A DNA stretch of 13,314 bases from Candidatus Melainabacteria bacterium (lineage in GTDB: Bacteria > Cyanobacteriota > Vampirovibrionia > Obscuribacterales > Obscuribacteraceae): positions 1 to 13,314 of the forward strand of contig JACMKL010000779.1 of assembly GCA_014380105.1 (NCBI GenBank), read 5' to 3'. Below the pieces are notes generated by a model that made no database searches, was not told the origin of the DNA, and was given only the letters and a program-made list of their open reading frames with translations. Shown here one piece after another: positions 7,111-13,219 of the stretch. The position numbers and the translations under genes are program-made. Each line of letters opens with the position of its first letter. Within the stretch, counting starts at the first letter, position 1.

Positions 7111-7971
7111 ATGACCAAGAAACTTCACAAGCCTTTCGGTGAGCCGTTTTCCAAGTTGGACAACGGCGCCATCAAAGTAGCGCGGCAATTCCATTCTCCC
7201 ACCGATGCGTGGGAGAAGGAGTTCGTACCAAACTACCTGAGCGAGGTCGATCACAGTCTCGCCATCAAGAAAAAGAAGACCTACAAGCGCCTTCTGGCGG
7301 AGCAGGAAATCGAGCTCAACACGCTCGTCCGCCAGCTTCAGGAAGCGGGCAAGTCGCTGATCGTGGTTTTCCAGGGTCGCGACGGTGCTGGCAAATCGGG
7401 AGCAACAGCGCGTATCGTCGACGCCCTCGGTTTCGACATGTCCATTTTCCAGGGCGTGCCGATCAAAAAGCCGACCGAAGAAGAGCGTGCGCACCCCTAT
7501 CTCTGGCGTTTCTTCCGCAACGACCGCATGCCGGCCGTTGGTCAGATGCGTGTCTTCGACCGCAGCTGGGCTGAACGCTTGCTCGTCGAGCGCGTCAAAA
7601 AGCTGGCGTCCAAGGAAGCTCTGCGCAACTCCTACACGGAGATTCGCACCTTCGAGTGGCTGCTGGAACAGCAGGGCAACGTCGTCATCAAGCTCTGGCT
7701 CGACATCACCAAGGACGAGCAGTGGACGCGTTTCGAAGATCGTCGCAAGAATAAGGCGTGGAAGTTCACGCCGGATGATCTGGAAGCGCGCGAACACTGG
7801 GACGAATACACCGAAGCAGCCAACGAAATGTTCCTGCGCACCGGCACTAATTTCGCGCCCTGGTACATCATCTCCAGCGAGGACAAATTGTACAGTCGCG
7901 TCACTGTCCTCGACATCATCAACTCAGAGTTGCGCGCTGCCCTCAAGGGTGCGCCCAAGTCGAAGTCGTAA
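7111..7971 (+). CDS. ppk2: Polyphosphate kinase 2 family (PPK2; polyphosphate:nucleotide phosphotransferase)
   Basis: 286 residues, cytoplasmic. It transfers phosphate between inorganic polyphosphate and a nucleoside mono- or diphosphate. Motifs are Walker A GRDGAGKSG (89-97), Walker B VFDRSW (148-153) followed by the usual LLVERV, and the lid region (RRKNKAWKFTPDDLEAREHW, about 211-230) with RTGTNFAPW at 243-251. The EEERAHPYLWRFFR stretch (123-136), the TKDEQWTRFEDRR stretch and the APW ending resemble the AMP-phosphorylating (class II, PAP-like) branch more than the ADP-using class I, but this is a single-domain protein while classical class II has two fused domains. Substrate preference is therefore uncertain. 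The ATG at 7111 is used because GAAGG lies nine bases upstream; a TTG six codons earlier is less likely. It starts 34 bp after the CoaE-fusion stop, so the two are almost certainly one operon. Confidence 0.92.
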   Translation: MTKKLHKPFGEPFSKLDNGAIKVARQFHSPTDAWEKEFVPNYLSEVDHSLAIKKKKTYKRLLAEQEIELNTLVRQLQEAGKSLIVVFQGRDGAGKSGATARIVDALGFDMSIFQGVPIKKPTEEERAHPYLWRFFRNDRMPAVGQMRVFDRSWAERLLVERVKKLASKEALRNSYTEIRTFEWLLEQQGNVVIKLWLDITKDEQWTRFEDRRKNKAWKFTPDDLEAREHWDEYTEAANEMFLRTGTNFAPWYIISSEDKLYSRVTVLDIINSELRAALKGAPKSKS

Positions 7972-8008
7972 TCGCGACTTTTGAACCTGACTTTCACTCC
8001 ACCATGCA

Positions 8009-8026
8009 GACTCGCAAATGCGAGTC
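8009..8026 (+). repeat. Short perfect inverted repeat between ppk2 and the OsmC-like gene
   Basis: GACTCGC (8009-8015) and GCGAGTC (8020-8026) are exact complements around a four-base AAAT loop. The hairpin sits nine bases before the GGGAG ribosome binding site (8035-8039) of the next gene. A weaker one, AAGTCG/CGACTT at 7963-7980, spans the ppk2 stop codon and is followed by TTG. Either could act as an mRNA processing or stability element inside the operon. Confidence 0.4.
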
Positions 8027-8047
8027 CAGGTCACGGGAGCACATACC

Positions 8048-8464
8048 ATGCCTAGCATCACTGTTACGCACACCTCCGGCAAGAAATACCAGCAGAAGAT
8101 TTCCAACGGCAGCCACACTGTCATCTCCGACGTCTCCGTGACGTCCGGCGGTGACGACAGCGGTCTCAATCCGAAGGAAATCGCGCTGGGCGCCCTGGGT
8201 GCTTGTACCGCGATGACCGTTCTCTCTCGCGCCGCCAAGCGCAAGTGGGACGTTCAGTCCATCATCGTCAATGTCACCGAATCGAAGCAGACGGATCCCA
8301 ACGATTCGACCAAGCAGATTTCGGTGATCACCGAAGACATCGAAGTGACCGGCAACCTCACCCAACAGGAGCTCGATGACATCAAGGCCACTGCCAAACA
8401 GTGCCCTGTCTATCAGCTGATCGTCGGTGACAAGCGGGTCGATTGTGTGGTGACCAAGAAATAA
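8048..8464 (+). CDS. OsmC/Ohr-family thiol-dependent protein
   Basis: 138 residues, cytoplasmic. The OsmC superfamily includes thiol-dependent peroxidases that reduce organic hydroperoxides. The two hallmark cysteines are present: Cys53 in LGACTAMTV and Cys119 in KQCPVY. The GACTAMT plus CPV(H/Y) arrangement is that of the YhfA-like OsmC branch, less well studied than Ohr; peroxidase activity is inferred from the cysteine pair, not proven. Length is typical. The ATG at 8048 is chosen because GGGAG lies eight bases upstream; an ATG at 8018 inside the inverted repeat lacks a ribosome binding site. It follows ppk2 by 76 bp and is the last gene before the terminator at 8560-8595, so it is probably the third gene of the coaE-fusion operon. 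Confidence 0.9.
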   Translation: MPSITVTHTSGKKYQQKISNGSHTVISDVSVTSGGDDSGLNPKEIALGALGACTAMTVLSRAAKRKWDVQSIIVNVTESKQTDPNDSTKQISVITEDIEVTGNLTQQELDDIKATAKQCPVYQLIVGDKRVDCVVTKK

Positions 8465-8559
8465 GGTCACCCGTAAACTCAACTGCCTCTAACAGCGGAC
8501 AACGGGAGTTCGTCTCTCAAAGTACGCACATGTCAGCTTCCCAGTGCGCTATCAGCAAC

Positions 8560-8595
8560 GGAGCCATGCCACCGCAAATGGTGGCATGCTCCTTT
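8560..8595 (+). terminator. Intrinsic terminator closing the coaE-ppk2-osmC-like cluster
   Basis: GGAG (8560-8563), one unpaired C, then CATGCCACC (8565-8573) pair with GGTGGCATG (8580-8588) and CTCC (8589-8592) around a six-base loop. The 13-pair GC-rich stem is followed by TTT and then TTG further on. The T-run is short, but the stem is strong. The next gene starts only 36 bases later, so that gene must have a promoter overlapping or preceding the hairpin, or depend on read-through. Confidence 0.65.
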
Positions 8596-8631
8596 GCCTG
8601 ATTGGCGCGGAAGCCGACAGGAAAGAACATC

Positions 8632-9924
8632 ATGACACCCTCTAACAGGTCGCCCGATCTGGCTCGCTATGCAAAGCGGCTAGTGTTTTTGTTTGGGTTG
8701 GTCTATTTCTGTCAGGGCCTCGGTCAGCACGTCGGATTGATTTCACAACCCTTGCAGTTCTTCTTCAAAGAAGCGCTCGGGCTCAATCCGGCTCAGGTTA
8801 CCGAGTACCTGGCAGTGCTCACAATTCCGTGGACGATTAAACCTCTCTACGGTCTTTTGAGCGACTTCATCCCCCTCTTCGGCTACAGACGCAAAACGTG
8901 GCTTCTGGTCACAAATGCGCTTGCCGCAGCGGGTTTTCTCTGGCTGTTTGGTCTAACCGATCCGTCTACTGTCGTCATTGCGCTGATGCTCACTGCATTC
9001 GGCACAGCCGCCTCCGACGTCATCATTGACGCGGTCATGGTGGAAAACGGTAAGAAGACCGGCATGACCGCCAAATTCCAGAGCGTGCAGTGGTTGTGGA
9101 TCAACCTCGCTTCCGTAGGCACTTCGCTCCTCGGCGGCTATCTCTGCACCCTTTTCGCTCCCGGCACGGCGCTTCATATCGCAGCCATCATCGCAATGTT
9201 TGCCCCGCTTTCAGTGATGGTGGCAAGCTGGCTGATCGTGAGGGAGGAGAAGAGCACTGTCAATGTCTCCGAGTTGAAAGCAACAACCGCCAGCCTGATT
9301 TCTTCTTTCAAATCGAAGACACTCTGGGCGGTAATTGCGTTCTTGGCCTTCTGGAATTTCAGCCCGAGCTTTGGCAGCCCCTGGTATTACCATCAGGTGG
9401 ACACGCTTGGATTCACGCAGTCGTTCATCGGCATTCTGGCCGCGGTAGGTTCTGCAGGACAGGTACTTGGCGCAGTCCTCTACGGACGATATTTCTCCAA
9501 GCGTTCACTCAAGGAGCAGCTGGTTTTCAGTATCGTCACCGGTACCATCGGTACACTCGCTTATTTGTTCTTGCTGACACCTTCTGGTTACAGCCAGGCA
9601 ATTGCGATTGGCATCAATTTGGTATTCGGTGCGGCAGCCATGATTGCGACGCTCGCCACGCTGACATTAGCAGCACAAGCTTGCCCGCCCAAAGCGGAAG
9701 GTTTCACATTTGCTGCCCTGATGTCTGTGGTCAATGGCTTTGCGCAGATTTCTGCCATCATTGGAGCGCGTCTCTACGTCAATGTCTTCCATTCGCTGTT
9801 GCCGCTGATTCTTCTATCGGCAGCTTTCACTTTCGCTTGCTTCCTGCTGCTGCCTATCCTGCGCAGCGTGCCGGAAAACAGCGACAAAGATGATGACAAA
9901 CCGGCTGATGGAAGTGCCGAGTAA
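8632..9924 (+). CDS. BT1-type folate/biopterin transporter (MFS superfamily)
   Basis: 430 residues with about 12 hydrophobic segments in an inner-membrane transporter layout. The family is recognised by IKPLYGLLSDFIPLFGYRRK (69-88), a signature of the folate-biopterin transporter branch of the MFS, and by SDVIIDAVMVE (128-138) with acidic residues buried in a helix. Cyanobacterial and plant relatives carry folates; the substrate here is not shown by sequence. The ATG at 8632 is chosen because AGGAAAG ends six bases upstream; an in-frame TTG at 8602 has no such site. The C-terminal tail is short and acidic (DKDDDKPADGSAE) and faces the cytoplasm if there are 12 helices. It lies downstream of the terminator of the preceding cluster and is likely transcribed separately. 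Confidence 0.87.
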   Translation: MTPSNRSPDLARYAKRLVFLFGLVYFCQGLGQHVGLISQPLQFFFKEALGLNPAQVTEYLAVLTIPWTIKPLYGLLSDFIPLFGYRRKTWLLVTNALAAAGFLWLFGLTDPSTVVIALMLTAFGTAASDVIIDAVMVENGKKTGMTAKFQSVQWLWINLASVGTSLLGGYLCTLFAPGTALHIAAIIAMFAPLSVMVASWLIVREEKSTVNVSELKATTASLISSFKSKTLWAVIAFLAFWNFSPSFGSPWYYHQVDTLGFTQSFIGILAAVGSAGQVLGAVLYGRYFSKRSLKEQLVFSIVTGTIGTLAYLFLLTPSGYSQAIAIGINLVFGAAAMIATLATLTLAAQACPPKAEGFTFAALMSVVNGFAQISAIIGARLYVNVFHSLLPLILLSAAFTFACFLLLPILRSVPENSDKDDDKPADGSAE

Positions 9925-9972
9925 GCAATAGAAAGTTTGGGCGAAACCCTGAACTTTAGCGGTTGGGCAGAA

Positions 9973-10002
9973 GGGGAAAGTTGATTCTTTCCCTCTCTTC
10001 TC
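9973..10002 (+). terminator. Probable intrinsic terminator after the BT1 transporter
   Basis: GGGAAAG (9974-9980) pairs exactly with CTTTCCC (9987-9993) around a six-base loop and is followed by a pyrimidine-rich TCTCTTCTC. It lies about 50 bases after the transporter's stop codon. The tail is not a pure T-run, so strength is uncertain. Confidence 0.48.
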
Positions 10003-10057
10003 ACCGCCTTTCTTAAAACTGTTTCTATTATTTCAAATAGTACAAAAACCACCAGAC

Positions 10058-10133
10058 GAAAAAGGAGGGTATCGACTTTACGAACAAGCACTACGGCGCA
10101 CCGATGCTTGTTTGTATTGTCGACCACCCTCCT
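10058..10133 (-). terminator. Very long hairpin with T-run downstream of the PlsC-like gene
   Basis: AGGAGGGT (10063-10070) pairs with ACCCTCCT (10126-10133). Then TCGAC (10072-10076) pairs with GTCGA (10119-10123), and AACAAGCA (10083-10090) with TGCTTGTT (10105-10112), with short mismatches between, around a 14-base loop. The stem approaches 28 base pairs. Read on the minus strand it follows the acyltransferase stop codon by 11 bases and is followed by TTTTT (10059-10063), which fits an intrinsic terminator for that gene. The stem is much longer than a normal terminator needs, so it may have a second role, such as protecting the mRNA 3' end or acting as a small repeat element. Confidence 0.6.
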
Positions 10134-10144
10134 AATTCTTGTCG

Positions 10145-10999
10145 TTAAGCCGTTTGCGGCGAGACGTTGTGTGCTCTCCGCCAGCGCTCCAGAAGTGGCA
10201 CCCAAGTTGGTGCTAATTCTTCCGGCAACATGCGCGCGATCGACAGACCGACTTGCAAATCGCTCAGTTCGGTGTTTGCCGACCAGTCGATTGGGTCACC
10301 AAAAGTGACATTCCATTTGCCTGCGTGCCACCATACGGCACACGGAATACAGGGCACATCGAGAGCACGCAGGAACGTTCCAGAGCCCGTCCGGATTCGC
10401 TCAAACGTAACGCTCGCCATGCCTTCGGGAAACACCAACGTAGGGCGCATTTTCGCTTGCCGACGCCAGGTGCGCAAGGAATCGATGCCAACTGTCTGAT
10501 TGCCTAGCGGAATAGTGAGCAGGTTGTAATTCCACCTGTCCAAAATCCATTGCACCATAGACCGCACACACCGGGCAATCAGTGGTCGTTTCTTGCCTGA
10601 ATCGGCGCGGCGACCAATGACCATCGCCGTCGAATTAATTGCGTCAGGACGGACAGTGCCGACGGCAGAAATAACAGCCGAAGCGACATATGGTGTCCAT
10701 GAGCCGTGGAAGTGATTGACGGCAAGCACGAAACTGCCTGTGGCTGGAATCGCTTCAGCATTGCCGACGCGACTTTTGCCGATCAGGATCTCGAACAGCC
10801 TCACCATAAAACCGAGACGACGGTGGCAAAGGCTGGCGACTAGAAGGACGACCACAAAGAAAATTGAGCGCAGGGGCGCCTTAAATGCGAATCCGCGAAC
10901 CGCCGCCTTTGCCGCATTTGCACTGTCCGCCGTCGAGGCAGATGGGCTTGTTGCAGGGAGCGATGGCGCGGAGATCTTCATCGGTTGCATTTTGTTCAT
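10145..10999 (-). CDS. PlsC-like 1-acyl-glycerol-phosphate acyltransferase family protein
   Basis: 284 residues. The family transfers acyl chains to lysophosphatidic acid or related acceptors at the inner membrane. Visible motifs are the first block VNHFHGSW (94-101), the acceptor-binding LVFPEGMAS (188-196) with downstream Phe and GSGTF, and VPCIPCAVWW (215-224), matching the usual VPIVPVAI position. A hydrophobic segment at 45-57 precedes the domain. Oddity: the family's HxxxxD is NHFHGSW here, so the catalytic Asp is replaced by Trp and no other Asp is in place. It may be a divergent branch or act on another substrate. The ATG at 10999 has AAGAAGGG eight bases upstream; a TTG at 11053 is less likely. 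The first 119 bases overlap the end of the Ser/Asp-rich gene in another frame, suggesting translational coupling. A long hairpin follows the stop. Confidence 0.82.
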   Translation of the reverse strand: MNKMQPMKISAPSLPATSPSASTADSANAAKAAVRGFAFKAPLRSIFFVVVLLVASLCHRRLGFMVRLFEILIGKSRVGNAEAIPATGSFVLAVNHFHGSWTPYVASAVISAVGTVRPDAINSTAMVIGRRADSGKKRPLIARCVRSMVQWILDRWNYNLLTIPLGNQTVGIDSLRTWRRQAKMRPTLVFPEGMASVTFERIRTGSGTFLRALDVPCIPCAVWWHAGKWNVTFGDPIDWSANTELSDLQVGLSIARMLPEELAPTWVPLLERWRRAHNVSPQTA

Positions 11000-11321
11000 T
11001 ACGTTGACCCTTCTTGCGACGAGAGACAGCGGCACCAGCGGCGACACCACCAATAATTGCTGCGTCGCGAGCGCGACGATCAGAGCTGCTCAAACGATCC
11101 GAGCTGCTTCCGCAGTCAGATGAGTCAGTAGCGATTTCGGCGGAGCTCGAGAAGGCGCCGGCGTCGCCGGATTTACAGTCGCTGCTGTTGCCATCCGAAG
11201 AGTCGCCAGAGCCGGAGCCAGAATCCGAATCACTGCCACCGCAATCGCTGTCCAACCCGTCTATACGCGGAGAAGCATTTCCCCACAGCGAGCGGAGAAG
11301 GCTGAGAAGTACTTGTTGCAT
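10881..11321 (-). CDS. Ser/Asp/Gly-rich small protein with hydrophobic segment and Cys-rich tail (unknown)
   Basis: 146 residues, no family recognised. Residues 22-81 are a low-complexity run of Ser, Asp and Gly with scattered Cys (27, 49, 70). Residues 87-99 form a weakly hydrophobic Ala/Gly segment (AAIIGGVAAGAAV) followed at once by RRKK. The tail holds four Cys (123, 128, 134, 136) in a CxxxxCxxxxxCxC pattern followed by a Gly run. The ATG at 11321 has GGAG six bases upstream, a good site. The end overlaps the acyltransferase start by 119 bases in a different frame, which is a lot for an operon. Either the overlap is real or the acyltransferase starts later than drawn, but its membrane segment argues against the latter. 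Low-complexity frames can be spurious, so confidence is moderate. Confidence 0.55.
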   Translation of the reverse strand: MQQVLLSLLRSLWGNASPRIDGLDSDCGGSDSDSGSGSGDSSDGNSSDCKSGDAGAFSSSAEIATDSSDCGSSSDRLSSSDRRARDAAIIGGVAAGAAVSRRKKGQRNEQNATDEDLRAIAPCNKPICLDGGQCKCGKGGGSRIRI

Positions 11322-11383
11322 GTTTAACTCCGAAGTTTCTTTGGTTGAAATGAATCAGGCAAGCATTGCCCTGACTCGAGATT

Positions 11384-11513
11384 TCTCTATTCGCAAGCAC
11401 TCGGCAGACAAGGCGCGCTTACTCAGACAAGAAATTTCTTGCTGGTACGTGTCATGTTGGGCTGAAGAAGCTTGTGCGCGGAGTGCTTAGGTTTTTCCTG
11501 AAGCGAATAGAGA
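11384..11513. ncRNA. Candidate structured RNA or leader: nested inverted repeats
   Basis: TCTCTATTCGC (11384-11394) is the exact complement of GCGAATAGAGA (11503-11513), 108 bases apart. Directly inside, AAGCACTC (11395-11402) is complementary to GAGTGCTT (11481-11488), ACAAG (11408-11412) to CTTGT (11471-11475), and the centre holds the 14-base palindrome CAAGAAATTTCTTG (11428-11441) flanked by CAG and CTG. Ordered nested pairs on this scale suggest a rod-like folded RNA of about 130 nt. On the minus strand it would be the 5' leader of the Ser/Asp-rich gene, ending about 62 bases before its start. It could equally be a stand-alone small RNA. I recognise no known family. Confidence 0.35.
11428..11441. 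repeat. 14-bp perfect palindrome
   Basis: CAAGAAATTTCTTG reads the same on both strands. It is the tip of the candidate structured RNA but is also the size and shape of a dimeric repressor operator in the upstream region of the gene starting at 11321. Confidence 0.35.
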
Positions 11514-11683
11514 GTGAAAAGATATACGTCCAAAACTTATGCTCTGAAAGCTCAAATAAGAAACAGAGATTACACTTCATTGTGCTTTACAACGTAACAG
11601 TCTCTTTTACAGAAAGCCCCATTAGCGCGCCACACTGCAAACTGAGGTTAGCGCGAGCGGTACAAACGGCGGCTGTGACAAAG

Positions 11684-12418
11684 CTAGATCTGTTTCAGAT
11701 TGCCCAAAATAAAATCAACGAGCCGATTCACGATTGTTTCTCCCTTGAATGCAGTCGCCAGGGTAGGATCGCCCCACGCGCCGGTCGGTGAATAGACCCG
11801 ATCGCCACGATCTTCAAGTGCTTTTTTGCGAGTCAGGGAGCCACTATTGCTACTGGAAAAATCCTTGATTGCTCGCTCCTGCAATACCATATCTGGTGCT
11901 ATGTGCAGCATCATCGATGTTTCACACTCATCTGCATGCCCTCCACCCTCTTGTTCCAAAAGTCCTGCCGCAGCGAATTCAGTGGCTTCTTTAAAATCGG
12001 TATACTGAAAAATTATTTCGGAATTCAACTGAGAAATAGTCTCAGAGGCTTGCTTAAGCGCCTTTTGGGTTGAAACACCGGTGTTAAGCACATAGAATTT
12101 TCGTGGACCAAAATTTGCAATGCTCAAACATATTTCAGCAATCATAGAGGCCGCAGTGTTTTGAGTGAGTGTTACCGAGCCCGGGTATTCGCTGAAAGCC
12201 GGATAGAACGAGTAATTAACCGTAGGCAAAACAACGATGTCACAAAGCTTTCCGACTTCTGCAGTCAGAAAATCAGCTATCAATTGGTCGTTGTTTAGGG
12301 GCAAGTGATGACCGTGCTCTTTCAGTGAGGCACCCAGCGGTAGCACAATAACAGCCTGGCCATTCAAGCACTGTTCTGCCTCCAGCCAGTTTTTCTGCTG
12401 CAAATAGATTGCTGTCAT
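11684..12418 (-). CDS. Creatininase-family amidohydrolase (creatinine amidohydrolase/MftE-like fold)
   Basis: 244 residues, cytoplasmic. The family contains metal-dependent amidohydrolases including creatininase, FAPy deformylase and the mycofactocin maturation protein MftE. Motifs are LPLGASLKEHGHHLPLNND (26-44, with His35 and Asp44 at metal-ligand positions), YPGSVTLT (78-85), HADECETSMML (161-171) and SPTGAWGDPTLAT (210-222). Oddities: the usual EQHG is KEHG, and the NGHGGN block is NTGVST (112-117), so one common His ligand is missing. I believe this KEHG/NTGVS combination marks a distinct branch of the family, not a decayed copy, since all else is intact. The ATG at 12418 has AAGG just upstream and fits the family's usual N-terminus; a GTG at 12457 would add 13 residues but lacks a ribosome binding site. 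It stands alone, divergent from the lipoprotein gene. The substrate is unknown. Confidence 0.86.
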   Translation of the reverse strand: MTAIYLQQKNWLEAEQCLNGQAVIVLPLGASLKEHGHHLPLNNDQLIADFLTAEVGKLCDIVVLPTVNYSFYPAFSEYPGSVTLTQNTAASMIAEICLSIANFGPRKFYVLNTGVSTQKALKQASETISQLNSEIIFQYTDFKEATEFAAAGLLEQEGGGHADECETSMMLHIAPDMVLQERAIKDFSSSNSGSLTRKKALEDRGDRVYSPTGAWGDPTLATAFKGETIVNRLVDFILGNLKQI

Positions 12419-12496
12419 TTTGCCTTCAATCCTCGGATTTTCAGAGAAATGCTTCACATGGCAATGGTCAAGAGCTGAATACCCGCCGCTGAATAG

Positions 12497-12505
12497 TATG
12501 ATAAT
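12497..12505 (+). promoter_or_regulatory. Possible -10 region for the lipoprotein gene
   Basis: TATGATAAT offers two overlapping -10-like hexamers (TATGAT, GATAAT), 30-38 bases before the ATG at 12535. No good -35 box is seen at the right spacing. Confidence 0.27.
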
Positions 12506-12534
12506 TGCTTTTCCGGTAACCGAAGAACCAATAA

Positions 12535-13122
12535 ATGGCTATCCTAAAATCATTCTCGTTATTTGGTATTTTTCTGAGCTCTATGCTCGCAACTACCTTG
12601 TTGTTTGGCTGCCAAAGCCCCGAACAACAAGCTAAAGAGCGTACCGAAACGATGAAGAAATTTGCCGTTATGGTCACCAAACATTTGCTCGATCGCGACC
12701 CTGAGTCAATTAGCGAATCAACTACTTTTCTGCGCGGACAAGAATTGACCGATGATTGTATTGCCAAATTGGCAAAGCAAGAAGTGATTCCAAACGCCGG
12801 GCTCGATATTCTCAAAGAGAAAGCGTTGGCTGAAGAAGAAAAACGTCGCAACGTCGTCGAAGTGCTTTCTGTAGATCCGCTCATTCCAATCGATAAGTCG
12901 ACCACGCCATTTAAAATCTCTGGCAAAAATACGATCAAGATCGAAGGCAAACCGGACAAAGTGATACCGTTTTCACTCACAATGCACTGCACATTAACTC
13001 CTGAGATGCAGGGCTATCCTCGCTGCTCAGATGTGATCGGTCTCACCCACGAAGACATTTACGGGCAAGCGACCGAACCAAAATTCAAATCAACAAAAAC
13101 CAAAAAACGTCGTGGACACTAG
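12535..13122 (+). CDS. Small putative lipoprotein of unknown function
   Basis: 195 residues. Residues 1-25 form a lipoprotein signal peptide: short charged start (AILKS), hydrophobic core, and lipobox LFGC with Cys26 as the lipidated residue, followed by QSPEQQ. No Asp at +2, so outer-membrane sorting would be expected in a proteobacterial-type system. The rest is soluble, with an amphipathic helix (about 30-55), a Lys/Glu-rich helix (about 95-112) and a strand-rich part (about 115-165) that contains two further Cys. The tail is very basic (KSTKTKKRRGH). I recognise no domain. The start lacks a strong ribosome binding site (GAAGAA about 8 bases upstream is the best match), but the signal peptide fixes the reading frame and approximate start. 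Confidence 0.75.
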   Translation: MAILKSFSLFGIFLSSMLATTLLFGCQSPEQQAKERTETMKKFAVMVTKHLLDRDPESISESTTFLRGQELTDDCIAKLAKQEVIPNAGLDILKEKALAEEEKRRNVVEVLSVDPLIPIDKSTTPFKISGKNTIKIEGKPDKVIPFSLTMHCTLTPEMQGYPRCSDVIGLTHEDIYGQATEPKFKSTKTKKRRGH

Positions 13123-13194
13123 GGTTTGCCCTGTTCTTTCGATTTCCTTAACAAGACCTAGCGTAACCCTTTCTGTGTGCGGTTCTTGAGCTAT

Positions 13195-13219
13195 GCTGCG
13201 CGAACTCGCCAAGCGCAGC
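13195..13219. repeat. Perfect 7-bp hairpin near the right edge
   Basis: GCTGCGC (13195-13201) and GCGCAGC (13213-13219) pair around an 11-base loop, 73 bases after the lipoprotein's stop. No T-run follows, so terminator function is unproven. The rest of 13123-13314 shows no supportable gene. Confidence 0.3.

Larger units (their letters stand above)
11322..11683. other. Gene-free stretch between two minus-strand genes
   Basis: About 360 bp with no convincing coding frame; plus-strand frames here lack ribosome binding sites and mirror the neighbouring minus-strand gene. It contains the nested inverted repeats described at 11384-11513, a hairpin TCAGGCAA/TTGCCCTGA at 11355-11374 (one bulge), and an eight-base direct repeat TTAGCGCG at 11622-11629 and 11648-11655. 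The promoter of the Ser/Asp-rich gene should lie here, but I could not identify it. No hairpin plus T-run marks the end of the creatininase gene. Confidence 0.4.

Noticed and set aside
7036..7797. Minus-strand open frame of 253 residues
   Set aside because: Antisense shadow of ppk2, whose Walker motifs establish the plus strand.
9090..9893. Plus-strand open frame of 267 residues in another frame
   Set aside because: Overlaps the transporter completely; Arg/His/Cys-rich product typical of a shifted frame.
11014..11490. Plus-strand open frame of 158 residues
   Set aside because: Antisense of the Ser/Asp-rich gene and running into the inverted-repeat region; no ribosome binding site. Not fully excluded because the opposite gene is itself low-complexity.
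12468..12992. Minus-strand open frame of 174 residues
   Set aside because: Antisense of the lipoprotein, whose signal peptide and lipobox support the plus strand.
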